Positions 1 to 7,740 of a stretch of DNA of 11,677 nucleotides are shown one piece after another. The notes beneath the pieces are model-generated. The model saw only the letters and a list, made by a program, of their open reading frames with translations, did not search any database and was not told where the DNA came from. This DNA is from Pavlovales sp. CCMP2436 (taxonomy: Eukaryota > Haptophyta > Pavlovophyceae > Pavlovales), in contig MU631493.1 in the NCBI GenBank assembly GCA_026770615.1, positions 24,175-35,851 on the forward strand. Reading direction: 5' to 3'. A program made the translations under genes and the position numbers. Position 1 is the first letter of the stretch, and each line of letters starts with the position of its first letter.

Positions 1-350
1 GCAGCAGCAGCAGCAGCAGCCGCAGCAGCAGCCACAGCAGCAGCCGCAGCAGCAGAAGCAGCCGCCGCCGACGCAGTCGCAGCAGCAGCAGCAGCCGCCG
101 CAGCAGCAGCGACAGCAGCCACCACAGCCGCAGCAGAAGCAGCCGCCGCCGACGCAGCCGCAGCAGCAGCAGCAGCCGTCGCAGCAGCAGCCACAGCAGC
201 CGCCACAGCCGCAGCAGCAGCAGCCAACGCAGCCGCAGCAGCCGCAGTCGCAGCCGCAGCCGCCGCTGCAGCAGCTACCGCCGCCGCAGCCTCAGCAGCT
301 GCAACAGCAGCAGCAGCCGCCGCAGCAACCGCAATCGCAGTCACAACCGC
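1..350 (+). repeat. CAG/CCG trinucleotide tract with an 81-bp tandem duplication
   Basis: The tract is built from CAG and CCG triplets with scattered AAG, ACG and TCG. Bases 50-130 and 131-211 are two tandem 81-bp (27-codon) units, each starting QQKQPPPTQ and differing at only a few codons. Interruptions by CAA, AAG and CCG should make the tract less unstable than pure CAG. Length variation between strains is expected. Confidence 0.85.
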
Positions 351-736
351 AGGTGCCGCAGTCGCCTCAGGCGCAGTCGCAGCCGCCGCCTCAGCCGCAG
401 CCGCCGCCGCAGCCGCAGCCGCCGCCGCAGCCGCAGCCGCCTCCGCAGCCGCAGCCACCCCAGCCGCAGCTGCAGCCACCGCCTCAGCTGCAGCTGCCTC
501 AGACGCAGCCGTCGCCTCAGCCGCAGCCGCCTCCGCTCAGCGCAGTTAACATTACACCCAGACTGGCCGCTCCGCCGTGCACGCCCCCTGCGTCGAGCAC
601 GCCGTCGCGCCGGCCGCCACGCGCTCGCTCTCCGCGCCCTGTGCGGAGAGTCCCGCTGACGCCGCCACCGCCGCCAGTGGCGCCACCCGGCGACGCCGAG
701 GTGATTTCCTTCGCAGAGTTTGACGACGGCGAGTGA
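2..736 (+). CDS. Gln/Pro-rich low-complexity protein, 3' part (5' end outside window)
   Basis: One frame is open from base 2 to a TGA at 734-736 (244 residues), so the gene starts upstream of the window or in an earlier exon. The first ~180 residues are almost only Gln and Pro, coded by CAG and CCG with rare CAA. They include an 81-bp duplication (50-130 and 131-211) and a QPQPPP-type hexapeptide repeat around 385-455. The last ~65 residues are different: Ser/Thr/Pro/Arg-rich, then an acidic, hydrophobic tail AEVISFAEFDDGE. Such tracts occur in transcription co-regulators and RNA-binding proteins, but no domain is visible and I assign no function. The non-repetitive tail and clean TGA favour real coding over a bare satellite. 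A possible AATAAA lies at 1381-1386. An antisense open frame over 341-781 is the complement of the repeat. Confidence 0.5.
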   Translation, partial: QQQQQQPQQQPQQQPQQQKQPPPTQSQQQQQPPQQQRQQPPQPQQKQPPPTQPQQQQQPSQQQPQQPPQPQQQQPTQPQQPQSQPQPPLQQLPPPQPQQLQQQQQPPQQPQSQSQPQVPQSPQAQSQPPPQPQPPPQPQPPPQPQPPPQPQPPQPQLQPPPQLQLPQTQPSPQPQPPPLSAVNITPRLAAPPCTPPASSTPSRRPPRARSPRPVRRVPLTPPPPPVAPPGDAEVISFAEFDDGE

Positions 737-829
737 GACTCGGACGGGCGTGCGCCACCACCGCCGCCGGATTGGCGGCAAGTCCCGACCGATCGTGCCG
801 CATGCTGTGCCGCCGCGTACGAGCGTCCG
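737..829. other. 3' flank of the Gln/Pro-rich gene
   Basis: Short GC-rich stretch after the TGA stop at 736 and before the foldback element at 830. No gene seen. Confidence 0.4.
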
Positions 830-1286
830 ACAATTGGGTCGAAATCCGAATTAGTGGCGCGATTCCGCACTGGGAAGGGGAAAAAGTTGTGGCCGGGACG
901 AAGAAGTAGACATTGGTCACCACTGTGCGCTAAGTATCGATAGCTGATGTCGAATATAGCCCTCCTCGACGGTCGGAGCCCACCTCGTGTGCCTCTCAGG
1001 TGCCTCTAGGGTCGACAACATACTTATAAGGTAACCAACATTTCTGATTCTTAGCGTTCGGAAGCAAAAAGAAAATCATGGCTCCCGAAGTGGTGCCGCA
1101 GAGTTCGTTGCAGTTTCGTGAATGGGGCTAGTTGCAGATTCGTGAATGGGGCGGTGCCCCATTCACGAATCTGCAACTAACTCCACGGCACCACTTCCGG
1201 TTCTTGGGTTACCTCGCAAGATTTTCGCAGGACTTTTTTCGAATTTCCCCCGGACTGGCCACTAATTCGGATTTTGACCCAATTGT
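830..1286. mobile_element. Foldback/MITE-like element with 29-bp inverted termini
   Basis: Bases 830-858 are the reverse complement of 1258-1286 at 28 of 29 positions. Nested inside is a second inverted pair: 1084-1104 against 1180-1200, 18 of 21 matching. At the centre is a perfect hairpin at 1129-1179. Inverted arms at several depths with no coding capacity between them is the layout of a foldback or MITE-type non-autonomous transposon. Parts of the left half (about 860-1083) have no clear partner on the right, so the arms have diverged or taken an insertion. I could not identify a target-site duplication, so the outer boundaries are those of the repeat only. Confidence 0.6.
1129..1179. repeat. 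Perfect hairpin: 24-bp arms, 3-nt loop
   Basis: 1129-1152 and 1156-1179 are exact reverse complements, separated by GGT. The left arm has a near-copy immediately before it (1105-1128), making a 24-bp direct tandem repeat on one side only. The single strand would fold into a long stable stem, so either strand's transcript could be a double-stranded RNA source. It lies in the middle of the foldback element. Confidence 0.9.
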
Positions 1287-2003
1287 TAATTGTATACTAC
1301 CCGCGTCATACAGTATACTAAGATATGTGCCATCGGGTACACACTACGTATGACAGCCTTCCCGACGTCCACGCCGGCTGAATAAAAGTTAGTTGGGCCC
1401 AGTCGCTTCCTGGGACCTAGGGCACATTTAACTAGCTGAGAAGCGCCTACTAAGAATATAAATTGAGTGCTCGCGTAAACAAATATAAATACATACATAT
1501 AAAAAATGGAGCTGCTGTATTTCAACTTTTGGCAACCCACACCGGCCGTCTACGCCGCGAGGATTCGGATCTCAGCCGCGCCGCGCCCGGGCCGGAGGTG
1601 GTACTGTTGGGTTGTGGGCGGGCCTGGTGCTTGCTGGGGGTGCTCACTGCTCCCCGAGCGCGCCGTAGTCGCCTTTGAGGCGCGCAGGTGCACGGCCGTT
1701 GCGCCCTCGTTCGCCTTGGACGGAGGGCGATCAGGGACGTTCAGGCGGGTCTTCGGAGAAGAAGGCCACTATGCTCGCCTATGAAGCGTGCGACGGCTCC
1801 CCGCCCCCCCTAAACTCACTTGAAGGCCCGGGGACCGGGAGAAGAAGGCCCCAGGAACCGTATTTTGCACAACACCTGCCCGGGAAGACCCGTATTTTGA
1901 CACCTGCCCGTAGCAGCGCCAGCGTGATTTCTTCTCTTTTTTGCTGATGTTGACTAGTTAGTTGCATGCACTCTGGGAAGGCTTGAAGAAAACTCATCAT
2001 GAT
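1287..2003. other. Intergenic stretch, no gene recognised
   Basis: Mixed AT- and GC-rich sequence between the foldback element and the zinc-finger stop codon. Open frames on the plus strand around 1463-1947 reach 92 codons, but resemble nothing I recognise and have no low-complexity or domain signature. It holds a short tandem repeat at 1858-1910. The part next to 2003 is presumably the 3' untranslated region of the minus-strand zinc-finger gene. Confidence 0.5.
1858..1910. repeat. Two-copy tandem repeat (32-bp spacing)
   Basis: CCGTATTTTG followed by ACACCTGCCCG occurs at 1858-1882 and again at 1890-1910. The first copy has four extra bases (CACA) between the two halves. Confidence 0.75.
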
Positions 2004-2822
2004 TCATCGTCGTCGGACGGAGTCGATGATGGCCGGACGGGGTCGAGTTGCGCTAGCCTTGACTTGTACGGCTGCTCGCTTGCTGTGCATACTACGCTTG
2101 TGCATCGTGAGGTTGCCCGCAGTAGTGGCCCTATGGCCGCAGCCGAGCTCGTCGCACGTGTGCGCCCGCTCACCGCTGTGCGTGCGCTTGTGCGTCGTGA
2201 GGTGGCTCGCCTGAACGGCCCGGTACTTGCACCCGGGCTCGTCGTACGCGTACGGCCGCTCGCCGCTGTGCGTGCGCTTGTGCCTCGTGAGACCGCTCGC
2301 CTGAGCTGCCCGGTACTCGCAGCCCGGCTCGTCGCACGTGTATGGCCGCTCGCCGCTGTGCGTGCGCTTGTGCGTCGTGAGGCGGCCCGTCGTAGTGGCC
2401 TTGTACTCACAGCCTGGCTCGTCGCACGAGTACGGCCGCTCGCCGCTGTGTGTGCGCTTGTGCTTGTTGAGGGCGCTCGCCTCAGCTGCTCTGTAGTTGC
2501 AGCCCGGCTCGTCGCATGCGAACGGCCGCTCGCCGCTGTGCGTGCGCTTATGCGTCGCGAGGTTGCCCGCCTGAGTTGTACGGTACTCGCAGCTGGGCTC
2601 GTCGCACGCGAAAGGCCGCTCGCCGCTGTGCGTGCGCTTGTGCACCATTAGGTTGCTCGCTTGCGTAGCCCAGTGGCCGCAGCCGGGCTCGTCGCACGGG
2701 AAGCTGCGCTCGGGCTCGGCGCTCGGCAGCGACGCGTCGCCGTCCGAGTCGACGTCGCTCGTGCCTCCGCCGATGAGCGTGCAGTACTCGGCGGACCCGG
2801 GCGCGTGTGCGCACCCTCCCCG
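2004..2822 (-). CDS. C2H2 zinc-finger protein with seven tandem fingers (5' end unresolved)
   Basis: The minus-strand frame runs from just after an in-frame TAA (2825-2823) to TGA at 2006-2004 (272 residues). Seven tandem C2H2 fingers repeat every 30 residues (90 bp), with pattern C-DEPG-C-x12-H-x3-H and linker KRTHSGERP, close to the classic TGEKP linker. The first finger (FPCDEPGCGHWATQASNL) lies upstream of the first in-frame ATG at 2648, so that ATG cannot be the start. Finger 6 has Tyr for its first Cys (YAYDEPGC) and probably binds zinc poorly. Finger 7 has HKRSMH (H-x4-H). The usual core Phe before the helix is Ala or Thr. An acidic Asp/Ser stretch precedes the array and a basic tail (RAAVQVKASATRPRP) follows. 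Family knowledge suggests nuclear sequence-specific DNA binding, probably transcriptional; the target is unknown. Confidence 0.9.
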   Translation of the reverse strand, partial: RGGCAHAPGSAEYCTLIGGGTSDVDSDGDASLPSAEPERSFPCDEPGCGHWATQASNLMVHKRTHSGERPFACDEPSCEYRTTQAGNLATHKRTHSGERPFACDEPGCNYRAAEASALNKHKRTHSGERPYSCDEPGCEYKATTTGRLTTHKRTHSGERPYTCDEPGCEYRAAQASGLTRHKRTHSGERPYAYDEPGCKYRAVQASHLTTHKRTHSGERAHTCDELGCGHRATTAGNLTMHKRSMHSKRAAVQVKASATRPRPAIIDSVRRR

Positions 2823-2936
2823 TTACGAGCACCTCGGCGGCTCGCTGCCTCCGCTGACGCACCACCCGGTGACGTCGGTGGGCGGTGTCGCGCGCGCCGC
2901 TCGGCGCGAACCCCTCCCGGGGCGGTGGGGCGCCAT
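2823..2936 (-). other. Candidate 5' exon and small intron of the zinc-finger gene
   Basis: An ATG at 2936-2934 opens MAPHRPGRGSRRAARATPP in the same frame as the zinc fingers, but meets TAA at 2825-2823. A short intron would remove it. The donor could be GTGCGT at 2862 or GTGCTC at 2832, joined to an acceptor AG at 2759-2758 (105 or 75 nt). Both restore the frame into DVDSDGDASLPS ahead of finger 1. GTGCGT matches a donor used in the helicase gene. The choice cannot be settled from sequence alone, and read-through of TAA is the alternative. Confidence 0.4.
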
Positions 2937-3510
2937 GCTGACGTGACCGCCTTTTTAAAAGTGCCTGATGCCGGGTGGGTGGGGACGTGGGGTGCCTCGC
3001 CTTTTAAATCGACGCGTTGCCGTTATGTACTCTTAACCCGAAAGGTTAGTTACTTTTAATGATGACGTGATAGGGATTTAAGCCGGCGTCTGACAACTGC
3101 CCTGGAAGTTGTAATGATCTGAGCTCGCCCATTGGCAGCCATTGCCTGCTGCGTGCCTTTGTATGTTGTCACCCTAGAGGCACACGAGATGGGCTCCGAC
3201 CGTCGAGGAGGGCTCTGTTCGATGACAGTCACTGACACTTGGCGCACAGAAGCGAGCAAAGCCCACTTCTTCGTCCCTGCACAGCTTTCCCCCTCCTTAG
3301 TGCAGAATCGCGCCAGTATTTTCCACTCGGTAGCCACGAGCACCAGTATTGCAAGCAATCGATAACCACGCGCGCCGTGCGCGCCGCCGCCCGCGTGCAG
3401 GCAATGAAGACATTGAGTGCTTGAAGGTACACCTTGACCAAGAGCTACCTGCGTGAAAAGTCCATTCATTCTTATATGTATCCCCACACTGGCCATATAT
3501 TAACTACATG
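2937..3510. other. Intergenic stretch upstream of the zinc-finger gene
   Basis: It holds the presumed promoter of the minus-strand zinc-finger gene at its left end. An open frame of 146 codons on the minus strand (3056-3496) has no recognisable domain or repeat and is probably chance. Base composition falls toward AT-rich from about 3440. I see no RNA gene. Confidence 0.4.
2950..3010 (-). promoter_or_regulatory. Possible TATA-like boxes of the zinc-finger gene
   Basis: On the minus strand, TTTAAAAG-type A/T boxes stand out in GC-rich surroundings at about 3010-3001 and 2962-2950. They lie roughly 65 and 15-25 nt upstream of the candidate ATG at 2936. The farther one has a plausible spacing for a TATA box with a short leader. 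This is a compositional argument only. Confidence 0.25.
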
Positions 3511-3671
3511 GGGATCGCGGGCAATAAGAAACCGTTGTGTTAAGAAACTGAGCCTCCTTTTGTTACCCTTCAATAGTAATTTTAACCAAAGTTTAAGCAT
3601 TGTTTGTATGTAATTTGCTAAGATACTCAACCTCAGCCTCAAAATCCGCCGTTCTTATTGCTCGCGATCCC
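3511..3671. mobile_element. MITE-like element with 20-bp terminal inverted repeats
   Basis: 3511-3530 (GGGATCGCGGGCAATAAGAA) is the reverse complement of 3652-3671 at 19 of 20 positions, bounding a 161-bp AT-rich, non-coding unit. Size, composition and inverted ends fit a MITE. A 26-bp block next to and overlapping its right end (3633-3658) recurs at 7962-7986, which supports a dispersed family. No convincing target-site duplication is visible in the flanks. Confidence 0.6.
3633..3658 (+). repeat. Dispersed repeat, copy 1 (second copy at 7962-7986)
   Basis: TCAGCCTCAAAATCCGCCGT followed by TCTTAT is repeated at 7962-7986 with a single A missing and otherwise identical. Both copies are in the same orientation and lie in AT-rich spacers. 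Confidence 0.8.
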
Positions 3672-4365
3672 TTGTATGATGATGCTTAGCCGAATCCATC
3701 GCGCTAACTCCTCTGAAGTCTGTGCAGAGTTTGTACCATCGGGATCATATATCGACTTTCGCAGGTGCCCGGGCCCCCGATGTAACTATTCGGAGACAGT
3801 TCCCCCCTTGGGCTTGGACACTCACATGCTGGGCGCAGACTAGTTCGGCTTCGAAATTCAGTGGTGTCCAAGAACAACGCTGATTTGTTTTGAACTGCGC
3901 GCTGCGACGGCGACGATACCGCCTCGGGCACATCGGACGCGGAGAGAGCAAAAAAAAATACACTACAAGCACTTAAAGCAATAAAAAGAAGAAAACAACA
4001 CAAACATGAAAAGGGTATAGCAGGTGACAGATGATGGGCGTCTTAGCGCTCATTAATTCCCAGACATTGACTCCAACCAAGATTCCATACAACAGCATAG
4101 AATGAAATTAATTAATTTAGATTTCAGAATCTCTATTCTTATTATCCCAAAAGTTATTTATTTCAACTTCAACTTAGGATCGTATATCTGAGATATTAGT
4201 GCGCTGGGCATGTTCAAATGTATCACCGGGCTGAGCGTATCGGGTGGACGGCCTGGCGCGAATAGAGGGAGATCCATACGCCTCGGGTGAATTACACACA
4301 AGAGCAGCCCGGTGTGCGACACCATGCTTGGGCATCACCAACGTGTGCCCGTCGCATGCGTGCCG
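3672..4365. other. AT-rich intergenic stretch downstream of the helicase gene
   Basis: A/T-rich sequence with poly-A runs (about 3950-4000). On the minus strand an AATAAA-type signal lies within TTGAAATAAATAAC near 4153-4166, about 200 nt after the helicase terminal TAG, and could be its polyadenylation signal. Short open frames of 75-99 codons at 3704-4003 are not recognisable. Confidence 0.4.
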
Positions 4366-4604
4366 CTACTCTCCGGCCTCGTTCTCGAGCATGGCCTTGA
4401 CTGTTGTGCGCAGAGCCTTGAGGATAGCACCGAGGAAGCACGACGGCTTGGGGCCGCAGGTGAAAGTGAGCGTCTTTCGAGCGCGGGTCATGGCGACGTA
4501 ACAAATCCGAGCCTCCTCCTGCAGCTTCAAGAAGTCCTACACCTCGTCGCCCTTCGAGCGGATCATCAGCGGCAGAAGGCCCTCGTCTGTAAAGCAGATG
4601 ATCA

Positions 4605-4740
4605 CTGCTCAAAGCCACGCAGTGGGAGAGGGAGGGCAGTGGGCGCAGACAGTCAGCGCGGTTAATGCGGACTACCGAAAATGCAGTAGTTTTAGTAGAA
4701 GTGTAACTACATATGTTATATTATGCTTAGCATTACGCAC
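4605..4740 (-). other. Helicase intron 2
   Basis: Donor CACG|GTGCGTAATG at 4740 and acceptor GAGCAG| at 4605, phase 1, 136 nt. Splicing converts G|GT into a Val codon and yields EWDHVIICFTDEGLLP, the expected sequence after motif V of UvrD-family helicases. This confirms the junction. Confidence 0.9.
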
Positions 4741-5116
4741 CGTGGTCCCACTCCCGTCCTTTGGCGCCGTGCACCGTGGTGACGGTGTACTCGCCCGCGC
4801 AGTCGGAGAGCAGCATGTCGTCGAGCAGCCGCACGAGGGCATTGCGAGCGTGCGGGGTGCCATCTGCCTCCTTCGAGTAGTTCTCCGCCATCTGCCGCAT
4901 CTGCACAAACACCACGCACGGCTGGGCCTTGGCAGAGGAGCTTGCGTTGGCGAAGGCGCTGCCAGCCTCAAACGGCCTCGGGCTCTGCATGAGGAGGCTT
5001 TTGGATATGAACTGCCACTTGCGCGGCACCAGCGGCTGCCTGCCGTAATGCGCCGCAAGGTCGAGCGAGGAGGAGAGGAGCTGAAACACTGCGAGTGGAG
5101 ACTTGCCCAGCGAAAC

Positions 5117-5390
5117 CTGCCAAGAAGGGGGAGAGGGGTGGGGGTGCAGACACTGGATGCGAACGCTGGCAATCACACTCCCGCCCTTTTTTTACTACCT
5201 GCGCATTGCCTCGATCACGAGCAGGTGCATTTTGCGGACAGTGGGTGCAGACACTGGGGATGGACAGGTGCGGACACTAAGTCATGAGAGTCTGGGTGAT
5301 AAGTGCAAATTCTGACCCCCCCCCTCCCTCCCTCCCACCCCACCCCACCCCATCTCATCCCACACCCACCCATCCCACCCACACACACAC
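5117..5390 (-). other. Helicase intron 1, G-rich in the transcript
   Basis: Donor GCG|GTGTGTGT at 5390 and acceptor TTGGCAG| at 5117 join KLETA to VSLGKSPLAV in phase 0, 274 nt. On the sense (minus) strand the first ~80 nt are runs of GGG/GGGG, continuing to a G8-9 block. The 3' part contains a 15-bp sequence twice (5142-5156 and 5243-5257). Confidence 0.85.
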
Positions 5391-6985
5391 CGCAGTTTCG
5401 AGCTTCCGGACCGTCGTGCACAGCAGCCGGAGAGCGTGCTGGGCGCCAGACGGCATGCTCAGTAGCCGCTGCGTCGAGCCGCCGCGCCCGCCCATCCCGT
5501 TCCTCGCCGCAGCTTGCGCGGCTGGCGCGGGCAGCTTTGGGAAGCCGCGTTTGAGCAGCGACTCGCACGTGATGAGCACCGAGCGCTCGGTACCGGCCGA
5601 GTTGCCCCGCAGCGCGAGCTGCGAGACCTTGGCGTGCGCTGCGCGAAGGTAGGCCTCCGCGACAGCGCCGAGCCCGCGCGACGGCACGCTGAGGACGCTC
5701 CAGAAGGCCTCGTCGCTCTCCGTCGGCGCGAGTGCCAGCTGCAGGTAGCCGAGGACCTGCGCGCGCGTCGCGCCATCGAGCGAGCCGCTGCTGACTGCGA
5801 GCTGGTACTCGAGCTGGAGCGTGGCGCGCAACGAGCTCGCCTGCCAATTGGCCCGGCAGAGGATGGCCACCTCGTTGAGCGGCGTCCCCTGCCGCTGCAG
5901 CTTGCGCACCTGCGTAGCCGCAGTGAGATCCTCGTCGCGGTCACTCTGGCACTGCAGCACGAGGATCGGCGCGTGCGAGGAGCCGGGGTGCATCTCGAGC
6001 GAAGCGCCGCCGCCGCCGCCGCCATCGACGACGCTGCGCAACACGGCGTTCGCAGCGGCCACGACCTCGCGCGGGCTGCGAAAATTGACGTCCAGTGTGT
6101 GGCGCTGCACGTTCTTTGTGCCGACGCAGAGCGAGAGGAAGTCAAAGGGGTCGTGCTCCGCGCCGCGCCAGCCATAGATGGTCTGGTTTTGGTCGCCGAC
6201 GGCAACGAGCGAGCGGCAGGTGGGGAGGAGCTGCTGGACGAAGTGCAGCTGCGCGCACGTCACGTCTTAGATCTCGTCAACGAGGAGGCGGGACTCGTTG
6301 ACACAGCCGAGCATGCGCTGCAGCACGGCGAAACGCTGGGCCGGAGAGCCTGCGTCGACGAGGAGCTGCGTCGCGTCGAGGATGAGGTCCGAGTAGTCGC
6401 GGACAGTGCCGCCCGCGCAGTCGCCCGCGCCCTTTTTAGCGCGCTCATACCTGGCGAGCACTGTCAGCGCCCACACCGACGCGCGCGGTACCGGCGCGGA
6501 TGCCTTGGCCAGCTCGAGGATCTGCAGCAGCGAACGCACCTCGTCGTCGTTCGCCTTGATGAGCGCGCCGTCCGAGCGCGCGCACGACGAGGCGGCCGTG
6601 CGGATAGCCTCATTGAGGTCGCGGCCCGAGAGGATCACCGGGCGAGCGTTGTGCCAGTCGCGGGCGCCGGCCGCTGCGCTCAGCGTGGTCGGCTGCTCGG
6701 CCGAGAGCAGCTTGAGGCCGAGCGCGTGGAAGGTAAAGACGTGGACGGCGCGTGCGTCGGCTGCGCCGATGATCGACGCGAGGCGCTCCTGCAGGTCCGT
6801 GCGCGCCTTCACCGAGAAGGTCAGTATGATGATGTCCTTGGGACTGACGTGGCGGCTCAGCAGGAGGTGGCGCACGCGCGCGCAGAGCGTGGTCGACTTG
6901 CCCGCCCCGGGGCACGCGGGACGAGGCTGCAGGGCGCGGCCGACTCGACGACGCGCAGCTGCGCCTCGGTGAGCGAGAGCGCCAT

Positions 6986-7207
6986 GCGCTGGACGGCGCG
7001 CGCGCGCGCGATCGAGATGCGTCGGGTCGAGACCCGCTCCTCGCCGCTCAAAGCCGTGCTCCGTCCGCGCGAGCTGAGCACGCCTCCCTCCGTCCTCGAG
7101 CCTAAAAGCTCACACACTCGAGCGCGAGGTTCGCGCCTTTTTCTCGATCTCTTAAACTTTTGTCCCTGAATCTCTTTAACTTTTTTCCCTTGACTGAGTC
7201 AAGCAGG
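6986..7207. other. 5' flank of the helicase gene
   Basis: The helicase frame stays open upstream of ATG 6985 but has no further ATG. The residues are Arg/Ser-rich without convincing conservation, so I treat the region as leader and promoter. No clear TATA box is seen. Confidence 0.35.
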
Positions 7208-7305
7208 TAAGCATGTGCATGAATTTTCACGAGGTAGCGGTCGCGGCCTGCGGTCTGGCGCGGTCGCGGTCGCGAGCGGCCGTGGTCTAGGCTGCGGTCG
7301 TTGCC

Positions 7306-7388
7306 GAGAGCGGTCGCGGACTCGGCTGCGGTTGCGGCCGAGAGCGGTCGCGGACTCGGCTGCGGTCTGCGGTCGCGGCCGAGAGCGG
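7306..7388 (+). repeat. GC-rich minisatellite, left arm
   Basis: Units of 34-41 bp start GAGAGCGGTCGCGGACTCGG at 7306 and 7340, with a partial third at 7381. The related unit GCGGTCGCGG fills the sequence back to about 7231. Spurious Arg/Ala/Ser-rich frames on both strands are by-products of the repeat. Confidence 0.8.
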
Positions 7389-7707
7389 CTGTGTGGAAGT
7401 CTTCCTCCAAAATCTTCGTTGCTACCATCGGTCAAAAATAAGTCAGATCTGGCGGATCTTCGGTCAAGTCACAATCGGTCAACATTTTATTCGAATAAAA
7501 AATGAAACGCCAGTTAGTTACCTTGGCACGATGCCAGCTTCGATGTCGAGGCAGGGTTTGCTCTCCGGGTGGCTCGAGCGTGCGCCTACACCTGCTGCGG
7601 CAAGCGCTTCGGCGTCCGACCCGATGATCGTCGACGTTTGTCCAAGGCCGCTTGAGGGTAGGGATGGGGGGGTCATTCATGCAATTGTGTACATAAAAAC
7701 GAATTCT

Positions 7708-7740
7708 GGAGCCTGTGCATGGAGCCTGGGCATGGAGCCT
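7708..7740 (+). repeat. 13-bp tandem repeat, 2.5 copies
   Basis: GGAGCCTGTGCAT, GGAGCCTGGGCAT and GGAGCCT follow directly one after another. Confidence 0.8.

Larger units (their letters stand above)
4366..6985 (-). pseudogene. UvrD/PcrA-type superfamily 1 DNA helicase, three exons, disrupted by a frameshift and two in-frame stops
   Basis: Exons are 6985-5391, 5116-4741 and 4604-4366. Introns are 5117-5390 (phase 0) and 4605-4740 (phase 1), both GT-AG. The product would be an ATP-dependent 3'-5' DNA helicase of repair or replication. Visible motifs: Q motif (LTEAQLRVV), Walker A CPGAGKST (6914-6891), Ia LTFSVKA, TFHALGL (about 6734), Walker B LLVDEI (6287-6270), III VGDQNQTIYGWRGAE (6200-6159), IV NFRS (about 6086), V TTVHGAKGREWDH (4783-4742), VI EEARICYVAMTRAR (4518-4477). 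Lesions: one base is missing near 6918-6925, just before Walker A; TAA at 6269-6267 replaces the invariant Gln of DEIQD; TAG at 4539-4537 lies in GDEV-DFLKLQEEAR. Exons total 2210 nt, one short of 737 codons, so the restored length (736 aa) is normal for UvrD/PcrA. The start is the first ATG in frame (GCGCATGG context). Terminal codon TAG 4368-4366. A recent pseudogene is likeliest; sequencing error or unusual decoding is possible. Confidence 0.85.

Noticed and set aside
1962..2651. 229-codon plus-strand open frame with repeated VRALVRREVARL
   Set aside because: Complement of the 90-bp zinc-finger repeat; the repetition comes from the fingers.
3056..3496. 146-codon minus-strand open frame
   Set aside because: No recognisable domain, motif or flanking signals; length is within chance for this composition.
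5514..7169. 551-codon plus-strand open frame
   Set aside because: It is the antisense of the helicase exon 1, whose motifs are unmistakable on the minus strand. GC-rich codons with few stops open the opposite frame.
7102..7435. Arg-rich minus-strand frames over the left minisatellite
   Set aside because: Similar frames occur over the right minisatellite; they are products of the DNA repeat and share no motif beyond it.
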